From contig NZ_SHKL01000001.1 of assembly GCF_004217185.1 (NCBI RefSeq), forward strand, positions 1,882,001-1,946,000: a stretch of 64,000 nucleotides of DNA, given 5' to 3'. This stretch comes from Pseudonocardia sediminis. Its GTDB lineage: Bacteria > Actinomycetota > Actinomycetes > Mycobacteriales > Pseudonocardiaceae. The position numbers and the translations under genes are program-made. Positions 16,051-24,084 of this stretch are shown piece by piece. Under the pieces are notes generated by a model, which was given only the letters and a program-made list of their open reading frames with translations, searched no databases and was not told where the DNA came from. The stretch's first letter is position 1. Every line of letters starts with the position of its first letter.

Positions 16051-17515
16051 GCCCCGCCGTGACGTCCGCGGACAGCAGCACCAGCGGCAGCCCGCCGCCG
16101 GGGTGCGCCGAGCCGCCGACCAGGTAGAGCCCGGGCACCGGGGACCGGTTGGACGGCCGCAGCAGCGCGGCGCGGGCGCCGTGCGAGGCGGTGCCGTAGA
16201 TCGCGCCGCCGGGGGCTCCGGTCTCGCGTTCGAGGTCGGCCGGGGTGCGGACCTCGCGCCACCGGATGCGCTCCCGCACGTCGGTGCCGCGCTCGGCGAG
16301 GGTGGCCAGGACGTGGTCGGCGTAGCGCTCCGCCCGCCCCGGCTCGTCCCAGTCCACGCCGCGACCGGGATCGTGCGGCGGGGCGTTGACCAGCACGAAC
16401 CATCCCTGCGACTCATCGTCCGGGCGCAGCGCGGGGTCGTCCGGGGCGTGCACGTAGATCGCCGGGTCCTCGATCGGGCGAGGCCGGCGGCCGAGCACGG
16501 CGTCGAACTCGGCCGCGTAGTCGTCGGGGAACCAGACCCGGTGCGCGGGAGCGTCGTCGCGACCGTCGAGGGCGAGCAGCATCGCGAACCCGGACATCGA
16601 CCGCGGCGCGCGGCGCAGGGTCCGGCGGGCCCGGCCGGCCGCCGGGGCGTCGAGGAGGTTCTCGTAGAGGACGGTCGCGTCGGCGTTGCAGACGACCAGG
16701 TCGGCGCGGACCTCCCCGCCGTCGGCGAGGACCACCCCGGCGGCCCGGTTCCCCGACATCCGCACCCGGGTCACCTCGGAGCCCAGGTGCACCTCGACGC
16801 CGAGGTCGCGGCAGCGGGCGAGCAGCGCGTCGGCGATGCCGCGCAGGCCGCCGCGGACGTACCAGGCGCCGTGGTGCTGCTCGATGTAGGCGGTCACCGA
16901 CAGCACGGACGGCGTCCGCCGCGGGTCGGAGCCGGAGTAGGTGGCGTAGCGGGCCAGCCACCGGCGCAGCCGCGGGTCCGGCAGCATCGCGCGGCCGAGC
17001 CCGTCGAGGGTCCGCCACGGCGCGACCAGCGCGATCTCGCTCGGTCGCCGCGCCAGCCGCAGCAGGTCCCCGACCCCGTCGAACGGGCGTCGGAGCACGT
17101 CGTCTTCGACGAGGTCCCAGAGCTTGCGCGAGCGCTCGTGCAGCGCCTGCCACGCCGCGCCGGTCCCGGCGCCGAGGGCGGCGTCCAGCGCGGCCGGGAC
17201 ATGCGCGGGGTCGTGCGGCATGTCCAGCCGGGTGCCGTCGGCGAAGGTGTAGCAACACGCCGGGTCGACCGGCACCACGTCCAGTCCGTCGGGTGGGCCG
17301 CCGGTGGCGGCGAAGAGCTCGTCGAGCACGTGCGGCAGCGTGAGAAGCGACGGTCCGGTGTCGAACGTGAAACCGTCCCGGCTCCGGACGCCGAGCTTGC
17401 CGCCGTGGGTCGGCGAGCGTTCGTGCACCTCGACGCGGTGCCCGGCCGCGGCCAGACGGGCCGCCACCGCCAGCCCGCCGACACCGGCTCCGATGACGAC
17501 GACACGGCTCTCCAT
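15956..17515 (-). CDS. crtI: Phytoene desaturase (CrtI) family oxidoreductase
   Basis: A 519-residue flavoprotein. Residues 5-25 hold the FAD-binding VVIGAGVGGLAVAARLAAAG, followed by HGGKLGVRSRDGFTFDTGPS, the classical CrtI N-terminal block. The C-terminal block PGLYLVGGSAHPGGGLPLVL is the bacterial-type phytoene dehydrogenase signature. CrtI introduces double bases of conjugation into phytoene up to lycopene. The C-terminal tail (Ala-Thr-Gly-Ser-Pro repeats and Arg/Ala-rich end) is an extension created by the tandem repeat at 16002-16039. CrtI-related 3,4-desaturases look alike, so the exact step is not certain. Confidence 0.87.
   Translation of the reverse strand: MESRVVVIGAGVGGLAVAARLAAAGHRVEVHERSPTHGGKLGVRSRDGFTFDTGPSLLTLPHVLDELFAATGGPPDGLDVVPVDPACCYTFADGTRLDMPHDPAHVPAALDAALGAGTGAAWQALHERSRKLWDLVEDDVLRRPFDGVGDLLRLARRPSEIALVAPWRTLDGLGRAMLPDPRLRRWLARYATYSGSDPRRTPSVLSVTAYIEQHHGAWYVRGGLRGIADALLARCRDLGVEVHLGSEVTRVRMSGNRAAGVVLADGGEVRADLVVCNADATVLYENLLDAPAAGRARRTLRRAPRSMSGFAMLLALDGRDDAPAHRVWFPDDYAAEFDAVLGRRPRPIEDPAIYVHAPDDPALRPDDESQGWFVLVNAPPHDPGRGVDWDEPGRAERYADHVLATLAERGTDVRERIRWREVRTPADLERETGAPGGAIYGTASHGARAALLRPSNRSPVPGLYLVGGSAHPGGGLPLVLLSADVTAGLIGPPATGSPATGSPATDPAGRPATRAAGRP
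16002..16039. repeat. 15-bp tandem repeat shared by two convergent gene ends
   Basis: Two full copies and a partial third of GTCGCGGGGGACCCT. The plus strand reads it as Ser-Arg-Gly-Thr-Leu repeats at the end of the CrtU-like protein; the minus strand reads it as Ala-Thr-Gly-Ser-Pro repeats at the end of the CrtI-like protein. The unit is a multiple of three, so expansion keeps both frames. Confidence 0.85.
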
Positions 17516-17680
17516 CCCGGCTACCTACCCCTCCGCGCCCCGCTCCAACCCCCGCCCGTCCGTGCGCGGATCTCCGGCTCCGGAGACGTTGTCCACGCAC
17601 GACCCCCGGGGTGGTCCGGTTGTGACGATCTCGCGCGCGTGTGCAGGGTTCGGGGGCCCGGCCCGGGGTAACCGAGGCGA

Positions 17681-18550
17681 ATGGTTCACCCGGTGCCGGC
17701 GGCACCCCCACCCCATGCGACGCGCCCGGCCGGGGTCGCGGCGACGGTTGCCGGTCGCCTCCGGATCGGTCCGGTCTGGGCGCTCGTGGCGCTCGCGGTA
17801 CTCGTCCAGATCGTCTACCCGCTCATCCCGGAGGCCGGGCGGACCGCCGTCACGGTGCTGTCGGTGGTGGTGTTCGCGGCCGCGTCGCTGGCCGACTGCG
17901 CCCGGGTGCACGGGTACCTCTCGGCGCTCGCGCTGGCCGTCGTCGCCGGTGGGGGAGGCCTGTTCGTCGAGTCGCTCGGGCTGCGCACCGGCTTCCCGTT
18001 CGGCGAGTACCACTACACCGGCACGCTCGGCCCGGAGCTGTTCGGCGTCCCGGTGGTGGTGCCGTTGGCCTGGACGATGATGGCGTGGCCGGCGCTCGTC
18101 GTCGGCCGCACGTTGTGCACCCGGACCGTCCCGGTCGTGCTGACGGCGGGTCTGGCGCTGGCGAGCTGGGACGTCTTCCTGGACGCGCAGATGGTCGCGG
18201 CCGGGCACTGGTACTGGACCCACCCGGACCCCGGCCTGCCGCTGGTCCCCGGCATACCGCTGACGAACTACGCGGGCTGGGTCCTGGTCGCGGTCGTCAT
18301 CTGCGGGGCGCTGCACCTCGCCCTCGGCGGGGGCCCGGACGGGCGACGATCGCGGTCGACCCCGGCGGCCGTGCTCTACCTGTGGACGTACGCGTCCTCG
18401 GTGCTCGCCCACCTCGCGTTCTTCGCACTTCCCGGATCGGCGCTCGTGGGCGGGCTGCTGATGGGCGCGATCGCGATCCCCTATGGACGGAAGGTGACCC
18501 GCGCCACCCGGTCACGGGCGGTCGCCGGTAGTGACACGGAACGTGGTTGA
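17681..18550 (+). CDS. cruF: CruF-like carotenoid hydratase (DUF422)
   Basis: A 289-residue membrane protein with 7-8 hydrophobic helices. The family signature is FPFGEYHYTGTLGPELFGVP followed by VPLAWTMMAWPALV; ALASWDVFLDAQMVAAGHWY and GIPLTNYAGWVLVAVVICG also match. CruF and bisanhydrobacterioruberin hydratases add water to the 1,2 double bond of acyclic carotenoid ends. Its position beside crtI and crtE supports this. It suggests a hydroxylated acyclic or monocyclic end product. No CruG-type glycosyltransferase is adjacent. Confidence 0.85.
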   Translation: MVHPVPAAPPPHATRPAGVAATVAGRLRIGPVWALVALAVLVQIVYPLIPEAGRTAVTVLSVVVFAAASLADCARVHGYLSALALAVVAGGGGLFVESLGLRTGFPFGEYHYTGTLGPELFGVPVVVPLAWTMMAWPALVVGRTLCTRTVPVVLTAGLALASWDVFLDAQMVAAGHWYWTHPDPGLPLVPGIPLTNYAGWVLVAVVICGALHLALGGGPDGRRSRSTPAAVLYLWTYASSVLAHLAFFALPGSALVGGLLMGAIAIPYGRKVTRATRSRAVAGSDTERG

Positions 18551-18565
18551 CGCCACAATGACGCG

Positions 18566-19564
18566 GTGGCCACCGCCCAGGAACCGCCGGACGTGACATG
18601 GCCCGACGGTCTCGTCGACGTCGTCTCGGCGCACCTGTCGTGCGAGGTCGCGACGATCGCCCGGGACGGCACCCCGATCGCCTGGCCGATGGTGCCGCTG
18701 TACCTCCCGGAGCGCGACGAGTTCCTGCTGACGACCTCGATCGGGTTCCCGGCCAAGATCGCGCATCTCGAGCGCGACGCCCGCGTGTCGCTGCTGTTCT
18801 CCGACCCCACCGGCAGCGGGTCCGGTGCCCCGCCGGTGGTGCTGGTGCAGGGCAGCGCGACAGTCGAGCCGGAGGTGCAGACCGCGACCGGCGACCTGCT
18901 CGCGCACTGGGCGCGGGTGCACGCCGTCCAGCCGATGAGCCGTCTGTTCTCCTCGACGCCGCCGACGCGCTGGTTCATGGACTTCTACTACATGCGACGA
19001 CTGATCCGCGTCCGCCCGGAGACGGTGACGTGGTGGCCGGACCGGGACACCGCCCACGCACCCCGGCGCCGGCAGCTCGCCCCGGTGGCGCCCGCCGCCG
19101 CCCCGGTCCCGGCGCCCACGCACGCGACGGTGGGTGACGCGGAGTGGACCGACCTCGTCCGGAACCTGGCCCGCTTCCCGGACGCCGTGCTCAACGCCTA
19201 CGACGACGACGGCCGCCCGGTCGGTCTGCGCGCGTCGCCGCGGGTCGACCACGCCGCGCGGGTGCTGCACTGGCCGGGTCCGGCGGGCGTCGACGTGGCG
19301 GCCGGTCCGGCGTCGGTCCTCTGGCACTCCCACGACGAGACGATGTGGTCGCTGCGCTCGTTCGCCGCACGCGGTGCGATCGCACCCGGCGACGACGGCC
19401 TCGTGTTCACCCCGGGCGGCGTCCTGCCGGGCCTGGGGCTGTCCGGCCCCCTCGGTGACGGCAAGGTGTTCCTCGACGCGCGTCGCCGCGCCGGACGCTA
19501 CCTGTCCCGCCGCGGGCTGCCGCGGCCCCGCATCCCCTGGGACCGGCTCCGTGTCCCGACCTGA
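18566..19564 (+). CDS. PPOX-fold protein with extra C-terminal domain
   Basis: A 332-residue protein starting at GTG 18566. Residues ~10-165 are a PPOX split barrel: CEVATIARDGTPIAWPMVPL, then FPAKIAHLERDARVSLLFSD and VLVQGSATVEPE. Residues ~190-330 form a second segment with FPDAVLNAYDDDGRPVGLRA and LWHSHDETMWSLRSFAARGA that may be a degenerate second barrel. It is only 15 bp after cruF, possibly the same transcript, and overlaps the diguanylate cyclase by 14 bp. Cofactor and substrate unknown. Confidence 0.72.
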   Translation: MATAQEPPDVTWPDGLVDVVSAHLSCEVATIARDGTPIAWPMVPLYLPERDEFLLTTSIGFPAKIAHLERDARVSLLFSDPTGSGSGAPPVVLVQGSATVEPEVQTATGDLLAHWARVHAVQPMSRLFSSTPPTRWFMDFYYMRRLIRVRPETVTWWPDRDTAHAPRRRQLAPVAPAAAPVPAPTHATVGDAEWTDLVRNLARFPDAVLNAYDDDGRPVGLRASPRVDHAARVLHWPGPAGVDVAAGPASVLWHSHDETMWSLRSFAARGAIAPGDDGLVFTPGGVLPGLGLSGPLGDGKVFLDARRRAGRYLSRRGLPRPRIPWDRLRVPT

Positions 19565-20492
19565 CCACCCGCCCCTCCCGGGAGGGGACCCCGCCGCGCG
19601 GGCCGCGGAGCCCGAGCTGCGGCGGGCGCTCGACAGCGCGTTCTCCAACGCCCCGATCGGGATGGCCGTCCTCGCCCCGGACGGCGTGATCACGGTCTGC
19701 AACCCGGCCATGGGCGACCTGCTGGGCCTGCCGCACGACGACCTGACCGGGCGCACGTTCTTCGACGTCACCCACCCCGACGACCTGGCCGAGGCGCAGG
19801 CGAACTGCGGCCTGATGCAGCACGGCGAGACCCGCATCCTGCGGCACGAGTGCCGGTTCCTGCGCTCCGACGGCAGCGTCGTGTGGGTGTCGGTGACGAC
19901 CTCGCGGGTGGAACCGACGCCGGGGAACCCCGCGCACCTGATCATGCACATCGAGGACATCGACGAGCGCAAGGCGCTGGAGTCCGCGCTGACCCACCAG
20001 GCCCGGCACGACCCGCTGACGGGGCTCGCCAACCGCACCCTGCTCGCCGAACGGCTCCAGCAGGCAGGCGGCAACGGTCGTCACTCCCGGCCGATGTGCC
20101 TGATCTACCTCGACCTCAACGGTTTCAAGGCCGTCAACGACCGGTACGGCCACGCGACCGGCGACCAGGTCCTCACGGAGCTGGCCCACCGGATCCGCGG
20201 CGTCGTCCGCCCGCACGACACGGCCGCCCGCCTCGGCGGCGACGAGTTCGCCGTCCTGTGCGTGGACACCGAGCCGCACCACGGCCCGCTGGTCGCGGCC
20301 CGTCTGCGCACCGCGACGTCGCAGCCGTTCGAGATCGGCGGGCACCGCATCGCGCTGAGCGCCGCGGTCGGGGTGAGCACGTCGGCGCACCTGCATCCCC
20401 GCGACGGCAACCCCGAGGATCTTCTGCACGAGGCCGACCAGCGGATGTACGAGGCGAAGTCGGCGGAACGGCGGTCCGGCGCCCGCCGCTGA
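19551..20492 (+). CDS. PAS-GGDEF diguanylate cyclase
   Basis: A 313-residue cytoplasmic protein; the GTG at 19551 gives MSRPDHPPLPGGDP. A PAS domain occupies ~residues 20-145 (FSNAPIGMAVLAPDGVITVC, WVSVTTSRVEP). The GGDEF domain (~150-310) has an intact active motif RLGGDEFAVLC, preceded five residues earlier by RPHD, which fits the RxxD inhibitory c-di-GMP site. It should make cyclic di-GMP and be product-inhibited. No EAL domain is present. The start overlaps the preceding PPOX gene by 14 bp. Confidence 0.9.
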   Translation: MSRPDHPPLPGGDPAARAAEPELRRALDSAFSNAPIGMAVLAPDGVITVCNPAMGDLLGLPHDDLTGRTFFDVTHPDDLAEAQANCGLMQHGETRILRHECRFLRSDGSVVWVSVTTSRVEPTPGNPAHLIMHIEDIDERKALESALTHQARHDPLTGLANRTLLAERLQQAGGNGRHSRPMCLIYLDLNGFKAVNDRYGHATGDQVLTELAHRIRGVVRPHDTAARLGGDEFAVLCVDTEPHHGPLVAARLRTATSQPFEIGGHRIALSAAVGVSTSAHLHPRDGNPEDLLHEADQRMYEAKSAERRSGARR

Positions 20493-20572
20493 GACGACTC
20501 GGACCGTGTCCCCACGTCGAACCCGTCCGCCGCGCCCGAGGTGGCGCTGCGCGCGGGATCGCCGGGGGACCG

Positions 20573-20590
20573 CGCCCGCCCGTGCGGGCG
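20573..20590. terminator. GC hairpin between convergent genes
   Basis: CGCCCGC / GCGGGCG, a 7-bp stem with a 4-base loop, lies between the stops of the diguanylate cyclase and the OsmC gene and could end transcription from either side. No T-tract. Confidence 0.45.
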
Positions 20591-20619
20591 GCGCGGCCCA
20601 CCGGCCGTGGGGTCGCGGG

Positions 20620-21108
20620 TCAGGCGGAGGCGTCCGCCGTCAGCGGGACGCGGGTCCAGTCGTTGACGAACTCCAGGCCGCTGCGCTGGAAGAGCTGCGT
20701 CACCGGGCAGCGGCGCGCGGTCTCGGAGACGAACCGCTCGAACTGCGCCTCGTCGGCGTCGGTCTCGACGGTCGCGCGGACCTCGACGCGGTCGAAGTTC
20801 GCGTTCCCGTCGGCGCCGCCCACGAGGACGGCGGTGTCGAGGTCACCCTGGATGTCGAACGTCCAGGCGCCGAGCGTGATGCCGAGGTCCTTCGCCACGA
20901 GCGCGGCGGTGACCTGGTTGCACGAGGTCAGCGAGCCGAGGGCGTAGAACAGCGGGCTGGGTGCAGCGTCCGCGCCGCCGAACGCCGGGAAGGCGTCGGC
21001 GTGGAAGACGTGCCCGGCGTCGCCGGCAGCGGTGAGCTTCTGGGCGACGCCGGTGCCCTCGCCGTGCACGACGAACGGGACGACGGACTCCTTGGGCCGG
21101 ATGGCCAT
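20620..21108 (-). CDS. OsmC family protein
   Basis: A 162-residue OsmC/Ohr-fold protein. The family cysteine sites are visible as SLTSCNQVTAALVAKDLGIT (first Cys, ~residue 63) and SETARRCPVTQLFQRSG (second Cys, ~residue 133). These paired thiols reduce organic hydroperoxides or take part in sulfur chemistry. The ATG at 21108 follows GAGAGG. A cysteine-type leader peptide lies about 300 bp upstream on the same strand, which suggests control by sulfur status. A C-terminal OsmC-like fragment also closes the nearby ABC operon at 22913-23152. Confidence 0.87.
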   Translation of the reverse strand: MAIRPKESVVPFVVHGEGTGVAQKLTAAGDAGHVFHADAFPAFGGADAAPSPLFYALGSLTSCNQVTAALVAKDLGITLGAWTFDIQGDLDTAVLVGGADGNANFDRVEVRATVETDADEAQFERFVSETARRCPVTQLFQRSGLEFVNDWTRVPLTADASA

Positions 21109-21404
21109 GATGATCTACCTCTCGGGACGGACGGTCACGGTGGACGAACAGGGGTGGGTCCCCGGACGTGGAGCCTTCGGACGTCACCACGTGGGTGGTG
21201 TGCCGCTCGTCCGGGTCCGGGGGTGAACCCGGCCCGCGGTGGCTCCGAACCGGGCGGGTGGGTCGAGGGGTCCGGTTCGCCGATGATCTCGGCTGCATCG
21301 GACAGCCGGGGACGGCTCGGTCGAGCCGTGCCGTGGGACGGCGGGGCGGACTCGCGGCCGGCCCGGGTGCCGCGCGGACGGGCGTCCGGGGGCGGTGGAC
21401 CGGG
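21109..21404 (-). promoter_or_regulatory. 5' leader region of the OsmC gene with hairpins
   Basis: This 296-bp untranslated stretch separates the leader peptide from the OsmC start. It contains a perfect hairpin at 21312-21329 (ACGGCTCG-GT-CGAGCCGT) and a smaller CCGGGT/ACCCGG stem near 21208-21230. These could act as attenuator structures behind the leader peptide. No gene is seen here. Confidence 0.35.
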
Positions 21405-21536
21405 TCAGCGACAGACGTAGCCGGCGATCCGGACCAGGTCGACGTGACGACGCCGGGTCAGACGGTCCCCCGGGGTCGCGGTGACCCGCCCGTGCGGGTC
21501 GGGCGGCAGGTACCGCCTCGGACTCGTCGTCACCAC
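21405..21536 (-). CDS. Putative cysteine-responsive leader peptide upstream of OsmC gene
   Basis: A 43-codon frame ending RRRHVDLVRIAGYVCR and stop. The C-terminal pattern RRHVDLxRxxxxxC is shared with two other peptides in this window (27363-27437 and 29263-29373). It matches the actinobacterial 'putative leader peptide' class found before sulfur genes; related polycysteine uORFs in mycobacteria act as cysteine-sensing attenuators. The penultimate Cys codon fits this. The start is uncertain: GTG 21536, GTG 21533 or a near-cognate CTG at 21461. Too short to be called by length-based gene finders. Confidence 0.65.
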   Translation of the reverse strand: MVTTSPRRYLPPDPHGRVTATPGDRLTRRRHVDLVRIAGYVCR

Positions 21537-21671
21537 CTCAGCCGATCACGTGACGACGGGTCGGGCAAGGGCGCGTCCAGCCGTCGGGAGGGGAGCTCCG
21601 ATGTCCGGACAGAGTGCTCCGCACGGCCGACCCGCCGGTCCGGCGTGCGGACGGGCACGGGTGGGCGCCGC

Positions 21672-21741
21672 CATGATCGGCGGCTCGGACGCGATACGCG
21701 ACAGCTGTGTCGTCGATCGCCGCCGATCCGCTGATCACGTG
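21672..21741. repeat. 70-bp interspersed palindromic repeat, copy C
   Basis: Begins ATGATCGGCGGCTCGG and ends CCGATCCGCTGATCACGTGG. It aligns end to end with the two copies at 22683-22752 and 22787-22856 (shared TGATC ends, GCGAC...TGTCG core). It lies 65 bp upstream of the DUF559 gene. It is the most divergent of the three copies. Confidence 0.6.
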
Positions 21742-21806
21742 GTCGTTCGCGAACGGTTCGCGCCGATCCGGCCCGCTGCGGACACACCAGGGGCCACGAT
21801 CCGGCG

Positions 21807-22676
21807 GTGTCGATCGAGAAGCTGCTCCTGCGTCAGGACGGCGTGATCGCCCGGTCCCAGGCCCGGGAGTGCGGGGTGTCGGTGCGGACGCTGCAGCGAC
21901 GGGTGGCCGCGGGGGAGTGGATGGACCTGCTGCCCGGGGTGTCCCTGGCCGGCGGGCACCCGCTGACCGACCGGGCCCTGGTCCGGGCGGCGTGGTTGTG
22001 GGGAGGTCCGGCGTCCCTGGTCAGCGGGACCGCGGCGGCGTTCTGGCACGGTCTGCTCGACCATGCGCCGCCACGGGTCGGGCTGACCGTTCCGCGGAGG
22101 GCCACCCGGGTCGCGACGCCCGGTGTCCGGTTACGGCGCCGGGACATCGCACCCGAGGACCGGGTCCGGTGCGACGGGATCGGCCTCACCGGCATCGACC
22201 TGACGGTTCTGGAGACCGCGGCGGTGATCGCGGACGGGCCGGCGTTCCTCGACCGGGCGTTGCAGCGCAGGCGCGTCGGCATCGACGGTCTGCACCGTGC
22301 GTACTGCCGGTCGGCGGGCGCCCACGGCATGCGCCGGGCCGGGATGCTGCTGGTGGCGGCGGCCGATCGGGCGGACTCCGCGATCGAGCGCCGGTTGGCG
22401 GACCTGCTCCGGCGGGCGGGGATCACCGGCTTCGTCCTCGGCCACCCGTTCGGCGACCGGCAGATCGACCTGGCCTTCCCCGACGCCCGGCTCGCCGTGG
22501 AGGTCGACGGCTGGGCCTGGCACACCGACACCGCCCGGTTCCGGGCCGACCGTCGCAAGGGCAACGACCTCATGGCAGCGGGTTGGGTCCTGCTGCGCTT
22601 CACCTGGCACGACGTGATGGACGAGCCGGCCGAGACCGTGTCCCGCGTACGGGACGCGCTCGCCCGGGCGGCGTGA
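21807..22676 (+). CDS. DUF559 restriction-endonuclease-like protein with AbiEi-like N-terminus
   Basis: A 289-residue protein. The N-terminus (LLRQDGVIARSQARECGVSV, RTLQRRVAAGEWMDLLPGV) is the winged-helix seen in AbiEi-type antitoxin and DUF559 proteins. The C-terminus (ILFPDARLAVEVDGWAWHTD-like block at ~residues 225-250, then KGNDLMAAGWVLLRFTWHDV) has the Asp/Glu and Gln-less core of Vsr-like PD-(D/E)xK nucleases. No partner toxin gene is present. Three copies of a 70-bp palindromic repeat flank it. A role in DNA cleavage or defence is inferred from the fold, not shown. Confidence 0.78.
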   Translation: MSIEKLLLRQDGVIARSQARECGVSVRTLQRRVAAGEWMDLLPGVSLAGGHPLTDRALVRAAWLWGGPASLVSGTAAAFWHGLLDHAPPRVGLTVPRRATRVATPGVRLRRRDIAPEDRVRCDGIGLTGIDLTVLETAAVIADGPAFLDRALQRRRVGIDGLHRAYCRSAGAHGMRRAGMLLVAAADRADSAIERRLADLLRRAGITGFVLGHPFGDRQIDLAFPDARLAVEVDGWAWHTDTARFRADRRKGNDLMAAGWVLLRFTWHDVMDEPAETVSRVRDALARAA

Positions 22677-22682
22677 ACTCCG

Positions 22683-22752
22683 GGTGATCAGATCCTCGGC
22701 GGTGATCCGCGACGGGGATGTCGTGAATCACCGCCGGAGCGCCGATCACCGG
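22683..22752. repeat. 70-bp interspersed palindromic repeat, copy A
   Basis: Begins GGTGATCAGATCCTCGGCGG and ends CGCCGATCACCGG. The ends are inverted (GGTGATC/GATCACC), and the core GCGACGGGGATGTCG is identical in copy B, 34 bp downstream. It starts 6 bp after the stop of the DUF559 gene. Confidence 0.82.
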
Positions 22753-22786
22753 GACCGTGGGCCCGAACCGGCCCGACCCTCACCGG

Positions 22787-22856
22787 GGTGATCAGAGCTT
22801 CGGCCGTGATCTGCGACGGGGATGTCGCCCATCGCATCCGAACCGCTGATCACCGG
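22787..22856. repeat. 70-bp interspersed palindromic repeat, copy B
   Basis: Begins GGTGATCAGAGCTTCGGCCG and ends CCGCTGATCACCGG. Same length, same terminal inverted GGTGATCA/TGATCACC and same core GCGACGGGGATGTCG as copy A. Confidence 0.82.
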
Positions 22857-22912
22857 GGCGGGGCGGGCCCGTCGTGCGCGGAACGGGCGGCGCGCCGCCG
22901 ACCGGGTCCGGC

Positions 22913-23152
22913 TCAGCCGGAGACGGCCAGCTCGGTGGTGACCGGGGTGGTGTTGCGGAACAGGTCGAGCACCGGGCAGTGCTCGTCGACCGCGGCGTGG
23001 AGCTGCCGGCACCTCTCGGCCGGGGCCGGGCCGTCCGGGGTCACCTCGACACGGACCTCGCCGAAGACGGGGTGGACGCCGTCGTCGAGGCCGGGGTTCG
23101 TCGACGGCGAGGGTGTGGCGCCCCGCACGAGGAGGGGACCGCCGGTGCTCAT
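22913..23152 (-). CDS. OsmC-like C-terminal fragment protein at end of ABC operon
   Basis: A 79-residue protein overlapping the permease stop by 4 bp (ATGA at 23149-23152). Its C-terminus HCPVLDLFRNTTPVTTELAV matches the last cysteine-containing helix and strand of OsmC proteins, but the N-terminal half with the first cysteine is missing. It may be a remnant of a full OsmC gene or a short dedicated protein. Translational coupling suggests it is still expressed with the transporter. It is the last gene of the leftward sulfur operon. Confidence 0.6.
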   Translation of the reverse strand: MSTGGPLLVRGATPSPSTNPGLDDGVHPVFGEVRVEVTPDGPAPAERCRQLHAAVDEHCPVLDLFRNTTPVTTELAVSG

Positions 23153-24084
23153 CCCGCGACCGGCACCGCGGCGGTGTCGGTGGAGCGCGCCGGAGCCTCG
23201 GTGGGCGCGGCGGCCGGGGCGGCGGCACCCCGGCGCTTGCGCAGCTTCGAGAGCAGGCTCGAGTCCGGGCGGTCGGCCAGGGCCGAGGTGAAGCGGTCGA
23301 GGAAGATCGCCACGATGACGACGGCGAGGCCGCCCTCGAACCCGCCCGCGATGTCGAGGTTGGTCACCGCGCTCACCACGACCGACCCGAGGCCCTCGGC
23401 CCCGGCCAGCCCGGCGACGACGACCATCGACAGCGCCAGCATGATCACCTGGTTGATGCCGGCCATGATCGACGGCAGCGCCATAGGCAGCTGCACCTCG
23501 CGCAGGATCTGGCGGGGGTGCGCACCGAACGCGTGCGCGGCCTCCACCACCTCCGGGTCGACGCCGCGGATGCCCAGCTCGGTCAGGCGCACCGCCGGCG
23601 GGATGGAGAAGATCGTCGTCGCGACGACGCCGGGGACCACGCCGATGCCGAAGAAGAACACCGCCGGGATCAGGTAGACGAACACCGGCGTGGTCTGCAT
23701 CAGGTCCAGCAGCGGCCGCAGCGCGGTGCCGACGGCCTTGCTCCGCGCCGCCCAGATGCCCAGCGGCACACCGATCGCGGTCGCGATCAGCGCCGCGACC
23801 AGCACCAGGCCCAGGGTCTCCATGGTCTCCTGCCACAGGTCGAACGAGGAGACCAGCGCGAACCCGACGAGGGTGAACACGGCGAACCCCGCGCCGCGCA
23901 CGAGCAGCGCGACCACGACCAGGATCACCAGCCACACCCACCACGGCGGGCCGGTGAACACGGCGGTGAGGCCGTCCACGACGACGGTGACGACGGCACC
24001 GATGCCGTCGAGCAGGCCACCGGCGACCTGCAGCAGCCAGAGGACGAACGCCTCGACGTAGCTTCCGAGCTCGAACCTGGGCAT
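23149..24084 (-). CDS. OpuA/ProW-type ABC transporter permease
   Basis: A 311-residue inner-membrane permease with about six helices. The EAA loop conserved for docking to the ATPase is VVEAAHAFGAHPRQILREVQ, followed by LPMALPSIMAGINQVIMLAL, typical of the glycine betaine/proline/choline group. The start overlaps the ATPase stop by one base (TGATG at 24084). The last ~35 residues are an Ala/Pro-rich tail outside the conserved domain. It forms a complete importer with the ATPase and binding protein upstream. Confidence 0.9.
   Translation of the reverse strand: MPRFELGSYVEAFVLWLLQVAGGLLDGIGAVVTVVVDGLTAVFTGPPWWVWLVILVVVALLVRGAGFAVFTLVGFALVSSFDLWQETMETLGLVLVAALIATAIGVPLGIWAARSKAVGTALRPLLDLMQTTPVFVYLIPAVFFFGIGVVPGVVATTIFSIPPAVRLTELGIRGVDPEVVEAAHAFGAHPRQILREVQLPMALPSIMAGINQVIMLALSMVVVAGLAGAEGLGSVVVSAVTNLDIAGGFEGGLAVVIVAIFLDRFTSALADRPDSSLLSKLRKRRGAAAPAAAPTEAPARSTDTAAVPVAG

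Noticed and set aside
22683-22856. The paired 70-bp repeats considered as a CRISPR array
   Set aside because: Only two units here, separated by 34 bp, palindromic at the ends and with a third diverged copy 1 kb away on the other side of a gene; no cas genes.
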